Of a stretch of 64,000 bases of DNA, positions 38,899 through 48,480 are shown one piece after another. The notes below the pieces were generated by a model, which was not told the origin of the DNA, did no database searches, and was given only the letters and a program-made list of their open reading frames with translations. The position numbers were made by a program, and so were the translations under genes. Source of the stretch: an uncultured Eudoraea sp. (GTDB taxonomy: Bacteria > Bacteroidota > Bacteroidia > Flavobacteriales > Flavobacteriaceae); contig NZ_CANLGX010000004.1 in assembly GCF_947490415.1 (NCBI RefSeq), positions 372,001-436,000 on the forward strand, read 5' to 3'. Each line of letters opens with the position of its first letter. The stretch's first letter is position 1.

Positions 38899-41301
38899 AT
38901 GTACCAACCCTTACGACAATTCGTAATTATCCTCTTTTTTATTTCCTCATTTTGCCTCTTTTCACAGCAAAAGTATACCTTCAGTGGAACAATTACAGAA
39001 GCCTCGAGCAATGAGACATTAATTGGAGTTACTTTACTGATCCCTGAAATAAATACCGGTGTTACCACTAATGATTATGGTTTTTACTCCCTAACCCTAC
39101 CTGAAGGAGATTATCAAATCAGACTGAGTTATTTAGGATATCAGGACATCGTGCAAACCATATCACTTACCCAGGACCTCAGAATAAATTTTGAAATGTT
39201 TGAAGAGGTTGAACAATTAGACGAAGTTGTGGTAACCGAAGATGTGGAAAAAGTTAATATTCGCAAACCGCAAATGAGTGTGAATACGCTTTCTGTACAA
39301 ACAATTAAAAAAATTCCCGTGATTTTGGGTGAGGCAGATGTAATAAAATCTTTGCTTCTTCTACCAGGTGTTACCAGCGCGGGTGAGGCGTCTTCGGGTT
39401 TTAATGTGCGTGGCGGAGCAGCAGATCAGAACCTCATACTGCTTGATGAAGCAACTATTTTTAACTCTTCACATTTATTTGGCTTTTTCTCCGTATTTAA
39501 TCCGGATGCCATAAAGGACGTAAAACTATTTAAAGGGGGTATTCCGTCCAGATATGGAGGACGTGTATCTTCTGTCCTTGAAATATTTCAAAAAGAAGGG
39601 AATAGTAACAAATTCCATATGACCGGAGGCATAGGAGCAGTTGCAAGCCGGCTGCTTGCTGAAGGGCCAATTGTAAAAGATAAGGCCGCCTTTTTAATTG
39701 GCGGGAGAGCCTCTTATGCACATTTAGCTCTTCCCCTATTTGATATTCCCAACAAAGCGTATTTCTATGACCTTAATGCTAAACTAAATTATAAAATAAA
39801 TGAAAGGAACAATATTTACCTTTCAGGTTACTTTGGACGGGATGTTTTTAGCATTTCAGACAGTTTTGAAAACACTTATGGCAATAGCGTAGTTAACTTT
39901 CGCTGGAATCATCTCTTCTCAAATAAATTATTTTCCAACCTCTCTCTAATTTACTCGGATTATTACTATGGTTTGGAGCTGGATTTTGTTGGATTTAAGT
40001 GGAATTCCGGGATTAAGAATTTTAATGTCAAGTATGACCTTAAACATTATCTCAGTGAAAAATTGCGAATTAACTACGGGTTAAATAATATCTACTATAA
40101 ATTTAATCCGGGAAAAATAGTTCCAAACAGTCCGGAATCTGGAATTGTAGAAGAACAACTTATTGAAAAATATGCCAATGAATTTGCGGCCTATGTGGAT
40201 GTAGAACATAATGTAACTCAGGACTTAAGTTTGAATTATGGCCTAAGATTCAGTTATTTTATGAGACTGGGACAAGATGAATTAAACGTTTATGAAAACA
40301 ATAACCCGGTAATTTTTGACCCTTTCCTACTTATTTATAAGGAAGCTGAGCCTATTGGGACCATAAATCCAGGCAGAGGGGAAACTTTAGCTTCATTCGC
40401 CAATTTGGAACCGCGGATTTCACTGGCATATACCCTAAATCCGGATAATTCATTTAAAGCCAGTTATACAAGACTAGCTCAATACCTTCACCTATTATCT
40501 AATACCAGCTCACCTACTCCTCTGGACGTCTGGACACCCAGTGGTCCTTTTGTTAAGCCCCAACTGCTAGATCAATATGCTCTTGGGTATTTCAGAAATA
40601 TAAAAAACGGGGATTATTCCTTTGAGACGGAAGTCTTCTATAAAGACATAGAAAATAGAATAGATTATATAGATGGAGCAAACCTTATCGCGAATAATGC
40701 TATTGAGCAGGTAATTTTAAACGGTACTGCGCGGGCATATGGTCTTGAATTGTTGTTTAGAAAAAACCAGGGAAAGTTTCAGGGATGGCTGGCATATACA
40801 TTATCCAGATCAGAACAAAGGACTCCGGGAAGAGCTCCTGTTGAAGACAATGGCAGATCTAATATGGAAACAGGCATTAATCTGGGAGAATGGTATAACA
40901 CTCCATATGATAAAACACATGATATTTCGGTGTACGGAAGTTACACACTCAATAAGAAATGGACTTTTAATAGCAATTTTATTTATCAAACCGGACAGCC
41001 TACCAATTACCCCGTAGGTCAGTTTGAGTTTCAGGGAATTGTTGTTCCCTATTACGGATTTCGAAACCTGGAACGCTTGCCGGACTACCACAGACTTGAT
41101 ATAGCTGCTACGCTTACGCCAAAGAAAAATGAAGGGAGAAACTGGAAGTCCGAATGGGTGTTCAGCCTTTATAATGTATATAATCGGATGAATGCAGCAT
41201 CTATTAATTTCAGGGAAAATCAGGATACCGGTGTTAATGAAGCGGTGCGTACTTCTATTTTTGGTATTGTACCCTCAGTAACCTATAATTTTAAATTTTA
41301 A
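38899..41301 (+). CDS. TonB-dependent outer membrane receptor
   Basis: An outer membrane active transporter. After a signal peptide (FFISSFCLFSQ) comes a CarboxypepD-reg-like domain (about residues 20-105), then a plug domain with SSGFNVRGGAADQNLILLDEATIF, and a 22-strand barrel ending in SVTYNFKF, the usual C-terminal phenylalanine. The track starts at TTG 38881, but ATG 38899 gives a clean signal peptide and 800 aa. TATTTTTG at 38876-38883 resembles a -7 box. It pairs with the DUF4249 lipoprotein 8 bp downstream, as is common in Bacteroidota. Ligand unknown. Confidence 0.93.
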   Translation: MYQPLRQFVIILFFISSFCLFSQQKYTFSGTITEASSNETLIGVTLLIPEINTGVTTNDYGFYSLTLPEGDYQIRLSYLGYQDIVQTISLTQDLRINFEMFEEVEQLDEVVVTEDVEKVNIRKPQMSVNTLSVQTIKKIPVILGEADVIKSLLLLPGVTSAGEASSGFNVRGGAADQNLILLDEATIFNSSHLFGFFSVFNPDAIKDVKLFKGGIPSRYGGRVSSVLEIFQKEGNSNKFHMTGGIGAVASRLLAEGPIVKDKAAFLIGGRASYAHLALPLFDIPNKAYFYDLNAKLNYKINERNNIYLSGYFGRDVFSISDSFENTYGNSVVNFRWNHLFSNKLFSNLSLIYSDYYYGLELDFVGFKWNSGIKNFNVKYDLKHYLSEKLRINYGLNNIYYKFNPGKIVPNSPESGIVEEQLIEKYANEFAAYVDVEHNVTQDLSLNYGLRFSYFMRLGQDELNVYENNNPVIFDPFLLIYKEAEPIGTINPGRGETLASFANLEPRISLAYTLNPDNSFKASYTRLAQYLHLLSNTSSPTPLDVWTPSGPFVKPQLLDQYALGYFRNIKNGDYSFETEVFYKDIENRIDYIDGANLIANNAIEQVILNGTARAYGLELLFRKNQGKFQGWLAYTLSRSEQRTPGRAPVEDNGRSNMETGINLGEWYNTPYDKTHDISVYGSYTLNKKWTFNSNFIYQTGQPTNYPVGQFEFQGIVVPYYGFRNLERLPDYHRLDIAATLTPKKNEGRNWKSEWVFSLYNVYNRMNAASINFRENQDTGVNEAVRTSIFGIVPSVTYNFKF

Positions 41302-41309
41302 TCTCTACT

Positions 41310-42200
41310 ATGAAAAAATATATCTACCTCTTAGTGGTTTTAGTACTAAACGTTGCCTGCGAAGATGTCATAGACGTGGAAGTCCCCAATGAGGAACCAA
41401 GACTGGTAGTAGATGCCCTGATACGGGTCGATATAGATGAACTATTTATTCCGGTGGAGGTTAAATTATCTTTAAGCAGTGATTTTTTTAATGATAATAC
41501 GCCAACGTCGGCAGAGACTGTAGTGATCCAATATGAAGAGTATGAAGGTGATAGGGTAATTGATACGCGCTTTTCAAATTTAGCTGAGTTAGAGCCCGGA
41601 TCAGGCATTTACACACCAGACCCCAACTTTGATAGTGATCAAAGAATACCAACCAATATATTAGACAGGAATTGGGTGTTTAACCTATTGATAAATCACC
41701 AGGGCCGCCGTTATCTTGCCACCACAAAATATGTGCCGGCGGTTCCAATAGATTCTCTAGTTCAAGGAGATGGTACACTTTTTAATGATGATGAAACAGA
41801 AATAATTGTAACATTTACGGATGATCCTGAAAGGGATAGTTTTTATCTTTTCGACTTCAGTTTTAGCGAATTTCTGGTTACCGAAGATAAATTTTACAAA
41901 GGACAGCAATTTAGTTTTTCGTACTTCTATGACAAAATATTTGAACCTAATACAGAAATAGAGATTGGACTAATGGGGGCGGATCAGACTTTTTTTAACT
42001 ATATGGATCTCCTGATTGAGCAAACCACTAATGATGCTGGTATTTTTTCCACTCCCGTGGCTACCGTTCGGGGGAATGTTTTTGATATTACTGATATAGA
42101 CAATATTGACGTATCAGATAGCGTGGGTCAGCCTAACATATTTCCGCTGGGGTATTTCGCCATAGTTCAGGAATATAAGGATACTCTGGTTATCCAGTAA
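41310..42200 (+). CDS. DUF4249 family lipoprotein
   Basis: A 296-aa lipoprotein (leader ending VLNVAC) whose N-terminus CEDVIDVEVPNEEPRLVVDALI is typical of DUF4249. These proteins are nearly always encoded after a CarboxypepD-reg TonB receptor, as here, and probably sit on the outer membrane as its partner. The rest is predicted beta-rich with many acidic residues. No catalytic motif seen. Confidence 0.88.
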   Translation: MKKYIYLLVVLVLNVACEDVIDVEVPNEEPRLVVDALIRVDIDELFIPVEVKLSLSSDFFNDNTPTSAETVVIQYEEYEGDRVIDTRFSNLAELEPGSGIYTPDPNFDSDQRIPTNILDRNWVFNLLINHQGRRYLATTKYVPAVPIDSLVQGDGTLFNDDETEIIVTFTDDPERDSFYLFDFSFSEFLVTEDKFYKGQQFSFSYFYDKIFEPNTEIEIGLMGADQTFFNYMDLLIEQTTNDAGIFSTPVATVRGNVFDITDIDNIDVSDSVGQPNIFPLGYFAIVQEYKDTLVIQ

Positions 42201-42256
42201 GGGAATTATGCCTGAATCCTAATATGGTAGTGAGCTTTACCACGTACAATCACCCC

Positions 42257-43393
42257 TTATCTTTTTATGTAATTCTTAAAAAAATTTGCTATGGCTAGTT
42301 CAATTAAACTGGAGGCGTTTTCCATACTATAGGAAAGTGACATTGATGGATCTCGTATTTCTATGACTTCAACATTACCCATCTCATTTAAGTGTTTTGC
42401 ATTTACCTCTGAAACTCCACAAACGACTATGACCGGAATATTGTAATTTTTACCCAATTGGCATACTCCATTTATTAATTTCCCTCTTAAGGTTTGTTCG
42501 TCAATTTTACCTTCCCCTGTAATAATGAAATCTATTGAATTGGATTCTAAAAGTTTATCTATTCGTGCCAGTTTGAATATGAAATGGGTACCGCTTATAA
42601 ACTCCGCATCTAAAAACGTCTTTAACCCATATGCCGCACCACCGGCCGCTCCGGATCCGGGTATATCCGCATAGTCCTTTCCCATTTCCCCTTTAACAAT
42701 GGTATGCAAGTCTTTCAAACCATTATCCAGGAATTCTATATCCTCTTTATTCCCACCTTTCTGAGCCGAATAAACGTAAGCTGCCCCAGTTGGTCCAAAT
42801 AATGGATTGTCTACATCGTTAACAGCATAAACCTCCAAATTTTTATAATCTTTTAGGAATTTGGAAGGGATTATAGCATTAATCTTAGATAAATTTCCTC
42901 CTATCGGTTTCAGTAAATTTCCAAATTCATCCTGAAATGAAAATCCAAGCGCCTTTGCTATTCCCAAACCCGCATCGGTGGTTGCACTACCCCCCAGGCC
43001 AATATATATTTTTTTAGCCCCTTTTAAAACTGCATCCTTCATTTGAATTCCTGTCCCTATGGTTGAGGTTTGCAAAGGGTCGCGTTCCTCATTACTCAAT
43101 AATTCCAGTCCGGAGGCCTTAGCAAGTTCTATATAGGCCTCTCCTGTTTGCCGGTTTAATAAATATTCGGTAGTTATTTTTCTTCCTAAAGGGTCTGTCG
43201 TATGAACTTCAATGGTTTCTAATTGCTTATAATGCTTTACTGAATCAAGAAAACCATCTCCCCCATCGGAAGCTGTGACGCTGTAAATCCCCGCTTTTGG
43301 AAATATAGAAGAAACGCCCCTTTCAATTGCGGCTATCACCTGTTTCGCGTTAAGAGATCCCTTAAATTTATCGGGAACCAGTAGAAAATTCAT
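42257..43393 (-). CDS. Glycerate kinase (GlxK/GarK family)
   Basis: Phosphorylates D-glycerate to 2- or 3-phosphoglycerate. The 378-aa protein has the family motifs NFLLVPDKFKGSLNAKQV, ASDGGDGFLDS, YIGLGGSATTDAGLG, GSGAAGGAAYGL and FIITGEGKIDEQTLRGK. It could feed glycerate from uronate or glyoxylate breakdown into glycolysis, which suits the inositol/uronate genes nearby. It is convergent with the TonB/DUF4249 pair, with no obvious operon partner. Confidence 0.95.
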   Translation of the reverse strand: MNFLLVPDKFKGSLNAKQVIAAIERGVSSIFPKAGIYSVTASDGGDGFLDSVKHYKQLETIEVHTTDPLGRKITTEYLLNRQTGEAYIELAKASGLELLSNEERDPLQTSTIGTGIQMKDAVLKGAKKIYIGLGGSATTDAGLGIAKALGFSFQDEFGNLLKPIGGNLSKINAIIPSKFLKDYKNLEVYAVNDVDNPLFGPTGAAYVYSAQKGGNKEDIEFLDNGLKDLHTIVKGEMGKDYADIPGSGAAGGAAYGLKTFLDAEFISGTHFIFKLARIDKLLESNSIDFIITGEGKIDEQTLRGKLINGVCQLGKNYNIPVIVVCGVSEVNAKHLNEMGNVEVIEIRDPSMSLSYSMENASSLIELAIANFFKNYIKR

Positions 43394-43551
43394 ATGTTTT
43401 ATTTAATGAAGATTTGAATAATCCCAACAGAAAGTTTAATCATAATTTTGATTTCTTCCTGAAATGTACATGTCTATTTATTTAACCCCTTTTGTATAAA
43501 TATAGCGCAATATTCTTATTTTTAACCAGATCAATCTGGTATAGGCCGAAT

Positions 43552-43779
43552 ATGAAAACGAACAAAGATTTAATTATTAAAGGAATAAAATACCTTGCCT
43601 ATACACTTGTTCTTATGTTTACTGCACCTGTGGTATTGTATCAGGCATTCAAAAATACCGAACATTCATTTTACCTTCCTGTACTCGTCGTTGGTTTCAT
43701 TCTGGCCATTGGCGCCATAGCTTTGGGTTTCTATAGTATTAAGATACTCATGGAAGGTATTTTTACCAGTAATAAATAG
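43552..43779 (+). CDS. DUF6095-like small membrane protein
   Basis: The track starts at 43492, but ATG 43552 (MKTNKDLIIKGIKYLAYTL) is preferred and gives 75 aa with two membrane helices (about residues 11-31 and 43-67). The N-terminal motif and size match the DUF6095 family found in Flavobacteriaceae. Function is unknown. It is divergent from glycerate kinase and 111 bp before thrS. Confidence 0.75.
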   Translation: MKTNKDLIIKGIKYLAYTLVLMFTAPVVLYQAFKNTEHSFYLPVLVVGFILAIGAIALGFYSIKILMEGIFTSNK

Positions 43780-43834
43780 TTAATCGACAAAATATTAGGG
43801 TTTTTAAATCTAATGAAAATCATTTAGGGATATT

Positions 43835-43865
43835 TTGCCTTCATATTCTTAAGATGCTATCTTTG
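43835..43865 (+). promoter_or_regulatory. Promoter of thrS-infC-rpmI-rplT
   Basis: TTG (43835-43837), a 20-bp spacer and TATCTTTG (43858-43865) match the Bacteroidota housekeeping promoter. The thrS ATG is 25 bp beyond the -7 box. Confidence 0.75.
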
Positions 43866-43890
43866 CAAACTTAAATCCTCATACCAGCAT

Positions 43891-45831
43891 ATGATTAAAA
43901 TAACACTCCCGGACGGGTCAGTTAGAGAGTATGAAAAAGGCATAACTCCTTTAGATGTTGCCAAAAGCATTAGTGAAGGTTTGGCCAGGAATGTTATTTC
44001 CGCAAAATTCAATGACACTGTGGTGGAAACGGTTTCAGCCTTAAATGAGGATGGCAAACTTGTACTTTATACCTGGAGCAATACAGAAGGGAAAAAAGCA
44101 TTTTGGCACTCCTCCTCACATATCATAGCCCAGGCCCTGGAGGAGTTATACCCGGGAATCAAACTTACTATTGGTCCTGCTATTGAAAACGGGTTTTATT
44201 ATGATGTGGATTTTGGGGAGCAATCAATTTCTGAAAAAGATTTTCCGGCTATTGAACAAAAAGCTTTGGAAATTGCCCGTGGAAAACACGACTTTAAAAT
44301 GCGTTCAGTTTCCAAGAAGGATGCGTTACAATTTTATAAAGACCAGAGCAATGAATACAAGGTAGAACTCATTGAAAATCTTGAGGATGGTAGCATTACC
44401 TTTTGTGATCATGATACCTTTACCGATTTATGCAGGGGCGGTCATATCCCAAATACAGGCATCGTAAAGGCCATTAAAATAATGAATGTAGCAGGAGCCT
44501 ACTGGCGTGGCGATGAGAATAAAACGCAACTTACACGTGTTTACGGCATTTCTTTTCCAAAGCAAAAAGAACTAACAGAATATTTGGAATTACTCGAAGA
44601 AGCCAAGAAAAGAGATCATAGGAAGTTAGGTAAAGAGTTGGAATTATTTACTTTTTCCAAAAAAGTGGGACAAGGATTACCACTGTGGCTTCCAAAGGGT
44701 GCTGCTCTGCGGGAACGCCTTGAAAATTTCCTGAAGAAAGCTCAGAAAAAGGCTGGTTACGAAATGGTGATTACGCCACATATTGGGCAAAAAGAATTAT
44801 ATGTCACTTCCGGACATTATGAGAAATATGGAGAAGACAGTTTTCAGCCTATACATACCCCTAAGGCAGACGAGGAATTTTTATTAAAACCAATGAATTG
44901 TCCCCACCACTGCGAAATATTTAATTCTAAACCATTGAGCTATAGGGAACTTCCAAAACGTTTTGCCGAATTTGGAACAGTTTATCGTTATGAACAAAGT
45001 GGTGAACTTCACGGACTAACACGGGTAAGGGGTTTTACCCAGGATGATGCACACATTTTTTGTACACCAGATCAATTACATCAGGAATTTATTGATGTTA
45101 TTGACCTATCACTCTATGTTTTGGGTTCTTTGGGGTTTGAAAATTTTACGGCACAGGTATCCCTGAGAGATCCGGAGAAGCCTGAAAAATATATTGGTTC
45201 TATAGAAAACTGGGACAAAGCGGAAAAAGCAATCATTAACGCCGCTGAAGAAAAAAGTTTGAATTTTATAATTGAAAAAGGTGAGGCAGCGTTTTACGGT
45301 CCTAAACTAGATTTCATGGTCAAAGATGCTCTTGGCAGAAACTGGCAATTGGGAACAATTCAGGTCGATTACAATCTCCCGGAGCGCTTTGAACTTACGT
45401 ATAAAGGCAGTGATAATGAGCTACACAGACCTGTTATGATACACAGGGCGCCTTTTGGCAGCATGGAACGATTTGTTGCCTTGTTACTTGAACATACCGG
45501 AGGAAATTTTCCATTATGGCTCACACCAGATCAGGCTATTATTTTGCCAGTAAGTGAGAAACATGAAAAATATGCCGAAAAAGTTTTAAATTCATTGGAA
45601 AATGACGAAATTCGCGCGCTCATTGATGTTAGGAATGAGACCGTAGGGAAGAAAATACGAGAGGCAGAAATGAATAAAATACCATTTATGCTTATCGTTG
45701 GTGAAAATGAAGAGGAACAAAATACAATTTCGGTTCGTAAGCACGGGGGTGAAGACCTGGGAATGCTTAGTCTAAAGGAATTTGTAAACTTGGTCGAAAA
45801 GGAAATAAGTAGTACCTTAAAGTCATTTTAA
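43891..45831 (+). CDS. thrS: Threonine--tRNA ligase
   Basis: Charges tRNA-Thr. The 646-aa protein has an N-terminal TGS domain (1-62), the SAD editing domain ([16 protein letters not shown]), the class II core with the zinc Cys in [10 protein letters not shown], motif 2 ([26 protein letters not shown]), motif 3 ([13 protein letters not shown]) and a C-terminal anticodon-binding domain. It heads the conserved translation cluster with infC, rpmI and rplT. A good promoter lies directly upstream. Nothing unusual in length. Confidence 0.98.
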   Translation: MIKITLPDGSVREYEKGITPLDVAKSISEGLARNVISAKFNDTVVETVSALNEDGKLVLYTWSNTEGKKAFWHSSSHIIAQALEELYPGIKLTIGPAIENGFYYDVDFGEQSISEKDFPAIEQKALEIARGKHDFKMRSVSKKDALQFYKDQSNEYKVELIENLEDGSITFCDHDTFTDLCRGGHIPNTGIVKAIKIMNVAGAYWRGDENKTQLTRVYGISFPKQKELTEYLELLEEAKKRDHRKLGKELELFTFSKKVGQGLPLWLPKGAALRERLENFLKKAQKKAGYEMVITPHIGQKELYVTSGHYEKYGEDSFQPIHTPKADEEFLLKPMNCPHHCEIFNSKPLSYRELPKRFAEFGTVYRYEQSGELHGLTRVRGFTQDDAHIFCTPDQLHQEFIDVIDLSLYVLGSLGFENFTAQVSLRDPEKPEKYIGSIENWDKAEKAIINAAEEKSLNFIIEKGEAAFYGPKLDFMVKDALGRNWQLGTIQVDYNLPERFELTYKGSDNELHRPVMIHRAPFGSMERFVALLLEHTGGNFPLWLTPDQAIILPVSEKHEKYAEKVLNSLENDEIRALIDVRNETVGKKIREAEMNKIPFMLIVGENEEEQNTISVRKHGGEDLGMLSLKEFVNLVEKEISSTLKSF

Positions 45832-45861
45832 AAAAATTAAGTTTAATTAAATATATCAGTC

Positions 45862-46416
45862 ATAGCAATACGAAGAAGATTTAGGCCCCAACCTCGGAGG
45901 GAAAACAAGAATCCTCATAATATCAATGAAAAAATTACATCACCAAGTGTACGCTTGGTTGGTGATAATGTAGAAGTGGGGGTATTTCCCATTGCTAAAG
46001 CAATTTCACTGGCAGAAGAACAAGGTCTGGATTTGGTGGAGATTTCACCTAAAGCAGATCCGCCGGTATGCAAGATTATAGATTACAAGAAATTCCTTTA
46101 CGAGCAGAAAAAGCGAGAAAAGGTAATGAAGGCGAAAGCCACCAAAGTAATCGTAAAAGAAATTAGATTTGGGCCCAATACGGATGATCACGATTATGAG
46201 TTCAAAAAGAAACATGCGGAAAAGTTTCTTAAAGACGGAGCTAAATTAAAGGCCTATGTTTTTTTTAAAGGAAGATCAATAGTTTATAAGGATAAGGGAG
46301 AAATACTCTTATTGAAACTAGCACAGGAGTTGGAAGAATTTGGCAAGGTTGAGCAAATGCCAAGACTTGAAGGAAAGCGAATGACAATGTTCATTGCTCC
46401 TAAGACGAAAAAATAA
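45862..46416 (+). CDS. infC: Translation initiation factor IF-3, apparent ATA start
   Basis: Prevents premature 50S joining and checks start-codon selection. The track starts at an internal TTG (45955), which would delete much of the N-terminal domain. In the same frame, conserved IF-3 sequence runs further upstream: [20 protein letters not shown] then [15 protein letters not shown]. Between the stop at 45844-45846 and this sequence no ATG, GTG or TTG exists; ATA at 45862 falls exactly at the Met of the family's MAIRRR start. This gives 184 aa. Rare start codons in infC are known to allow autoregulation by IF-3. The gene is 30 bp after thrS. Confidence 0.92.
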   Translation: MAIRRRFRPQPRRENKNPHNINEKITSPSVRLVGDNVEVGVFPIAKAISLAEEQGLDLVEISPKADPPVCKIIDYKKFLYEQKKREKVMKAKATKVIVKEIRFGPNTDDHDYEFKKKHAEKFLKDGAKLKAYVFFKGRSIVYKDKGEILLLKLAQELEEFGKVEQMPRLEGKRMTMFIAPKTKK

Positions 46417-46456
46417 GAAAGAAAAGAAGCGAGATTAATAAACAAATAGGAAGAAA

Positions 46457-46654
46457 ATGCCTAAGATGAAAACAAAATCCAGTGCCAAAAAGCGGTTTAA
46501 GCTTACAGGTTCTGGTAAAATTAAAAGAAAGCACGCTTTTAAGAGTCATATTTTGACAAAGAAATCTAAAAAGCGAAAGCTTAAGCTAACACATTCAACA
46601 TTAGTACATGACTCTGATGTTGCGAATATTAAAGGACAATTGGGATTAAAATAA
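46457..46654 (+). CDS. rpmI: 50S ribosomal protein L35
   Basis: A 65-aa basic ribosomal protein starting [23 protein letters not shown], the L35 signature, with [12 protein letters not shown]. It lies 40 bp after infC and 101 bp before rplT in the standard cluster order. Confidence 0.98.
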   Translation: MPKMKTKSSAKKRFKLTGSGKIKRKHAFKSHILTKKSKKRKLKLTHSTLVHDSDVANIKGQLGLK

Positions 46655-46755
46655 ATTGTTCTTTGGGTAATCAGTATTAACCATGGAGTTGGGCTTTTAA
46701 AAGTGTTTTGAGAATAATTCTTTGAGCCGCCTGCTACAAAAACAAATGTAAAAAA

Positions 46756-47100
46756 ATGCCAAGATCAGTAAATTCAGTCGCTTCCAGAGCCAGAAGAAAA
46801 AAGGTAATGAAGCAAGCCAAAGGTTATTTTGGAAGACGTAAAAATGTCTGGACAGTAGCCAAAAATGCGGTCGAAAAAGCAATGGTATACGCTTATAGAG
46901 ACCGTAGAAATAAGAAAAGAAATTTCCGTGCACTATGGATCACCCGTATTAATGCAGGTGCAAGATTACATGGAATGTCTTATTCGCAATTTATGGGAAA
47001 AGTAAAAGCCAATAACATAGAACTTAATAGAAAAGTTCTGGCAGATTTGGCAATGAACCACCCGGATGCCTTTAAAGCTGTTGTGGATAAAGTAAAATAA
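46756..47100 (+). CDS. rplT: 50S ribosomal protein L20
   Basis: A 114-aa rRNA-binding protein needed early in 50S assembly. [29 protein letters not shown] and the central [16 protein letters not shown] are standard. The 101-bp spacer after rpmI could hold a leader for autoregulation, but I see no firm structure. A strong terminator ends the operon. Confidence 0.98.
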   Translation: MPRSVNSVASRARRKKVMKQAKGYFGRRKNVWTVAKNAVEKAMVYAYRDRRNKKRNFRALWITRINAGARLHGMSYSQFMGKVKANNIELNRKVLADLAMNHPDAFKAVVDKVK

Positions 47101-47119
47101 TAAAAAGAATTCTCGCTTT

Positions 47120-47152
47120 AAAGCCCTGACTAAAACAGTCAGGGCTTTTTTT
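47120..47152 (+). terminator. Terminator of the thrS-rplT operon
   Basis: AAAGCCCTGACT, AAAAC loop, AGTCAGGGCTTT then a T-run: a perfect 12-bp stem 19 bp after the rplT stop. Confidence 0.92.
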
Positions 47153-47169
47153 ATTCAATATGCAAAAAG

Positions 47170-47595
47170 TTAACTGCCAATACAGCTAAGGATCAAACTA
47201 CGACCTGAAGCATTATTTCTGTGTTCACATAAATATATCCCTTGCCAAATGCCCAGATTTAAACGGCCTCTACTAATCGGAATTTGAATAGACGACCCCA
47301 TTAGAGAAGCTTTTATATGAGCAGGCATATCATCTGAACCTTCATAGGTATGGACATAATATGGCGCATCCTCCGGCACCATGATATTCATATGCGCCTC
47401 AAAATCTGAACGCACAGTTGGGTCTGCATTTTCATTAATAGTTAAACTTGCTGATGTATGTTTTATGAACACATTTAGGACTCCAATCTTAATTCCCTGT
47501 AACTCTGGAAAACTATCTTCAATAGTCTCTGTAATTAAATGAAAACCCCTTTTATATGGTTTTAATCGTATTTCTTTTTGATAAATATTCATCAC
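47170..47595 (-). CDS. YjbQ family protein (secondary thiamine-phosphate synthase fold)
   Basis: A 141-aa YjbQ/UPF0047 protein. Conserved histidines and acidic residues lie in NVFIKHTSASLTINENADPTV, YYVHTYEGSDDMPAHIKASLMG and GIWQGIYLCEHR. Some members show weak thiamine-phosphate synthase activity, but the physiological role is unclear. It is single and converges on rplT, sharing the terminator region. Confidence 0.92.
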   Translation of the reverse strand: MMNIYQKEIRLKPYKRGFHLITETIEDSFPELQGIKIGVLNVFIKHTSASLTINENADPTVRSDFEAHMNIMVPEDAPYYVHTYEGSDDMPAHIKASLMGSSIQIPISRGRLNLGIWQGIYLCEHRNNASGRSLILSCIGS

Positions 47596-47676
47596 GATTT
47601 ATGTTAGTGTAAAACTTCAAGAAAGTTACTAGTATTTTAAACATAAAAAATACCTTTGTCCTTTACAATTAGAAAT

Positions 47677-48480
47677 ATGAATTTATCAGCAATTAAAATG
47701 GTGGTTACAGACATGGATGGAACACTGTTGAATTCCAGGCATGAGGTGAGCCAGCATTTTTTTGAATTGTATGAGGAATTAAAAAACCGGGGAATCCTTT
47801 TTGTGGCGGCCAGCGGTCGCCAATACAACAGTATTGCTGATAAGCTTAGTAAAATACAAAGTGAGATAATTATCATCGCAGAGAATGGTGGATTGGTTAT
47901 ACATAATGACCAGGAACTGATTTCAACTCCTTTGGATTCAGTTTCAAAGAATGTAATTCTTGAAATTTTGGGTCAGATTGATGGGGCATTCCCAGTATTA
48001 TGTGGTAAACACAATGCATATATACTTGGTGACTCCCCAAAATTCATCAATACGCTTAAAGAGTACTATACCAAATATGAGATTTTAGACGATCTGCAGA
48101 AGTTTGATAGCGAAGTGATAAAGATTGCTGTATATCACTATGGAGGCTCAGAAAAATACATATATCCTGCTGTGAAACACCTGGAGGGTATACTAAAAGT
48201 CAAAGTATCCGGTGAAAACTGGGTAGATTTATCTCATATAAATGCGCATAAAGGTTTTGCACTAAAGCAGATACAGGAACAACATGGAATTGGTCCTGAT
48301 GAAACTCTGGTATTTGGGGACTACAATAACGACCTGGAAATGCTTGCCCTGGCAAAATATAGTTTTGCTATGGCAAATTCACACCCTAATGTTTTAAAAG
48401 CGGCAAATTACAGGACCTTGAGCAACGATGATTTTGGGGTAGAGCATATCCTGAAAAAACTATTAAAGGATAAAAATTAG
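47677..48480 (+). CDS. Cof-type HAD-IIB hydrolase
   Basis: A sugar-phosphate or nucleotide phosphatase of the HAD superfamily. Motif I is VVTDMDGTLLNSRHEVS, motif II VAASGRQYNS, and motif IV GDYNNDLEMLALA, with the C2B cap between. The track starts at TTG 47656; ATG 47677 (MNLSAIKMVVTDMDG) is preferred, giving 267 aa. TACCTTTG at 47651-47658 is a good -7 box. Its stop overlaps the stop of the convergent gene by 4 bp. Confidence 0.93.
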   Translation: MNLSAIKMVVTDMDGTLLNSRHEVSQHFFELYEELKNRGILFVAASGRQYNSIADKLSKIQSEIIIIAENGGLVIHNDQELISTPLDSVSKNVILEILGQIDGAFPVLCGKHNAYILGDSPKFINTLKEYYTKYEILDDLQKFDSEVIKIAVYHYGGSEKYIYPAVKHLEGILKVKVSGENWVDLSHINAHKGFALKQIQEQHGIGPDETLVFGDYNNDLEMLALAKYSFAMANSHPNVLKAANYRTLSNDDFGVEHILKKLLKDKN

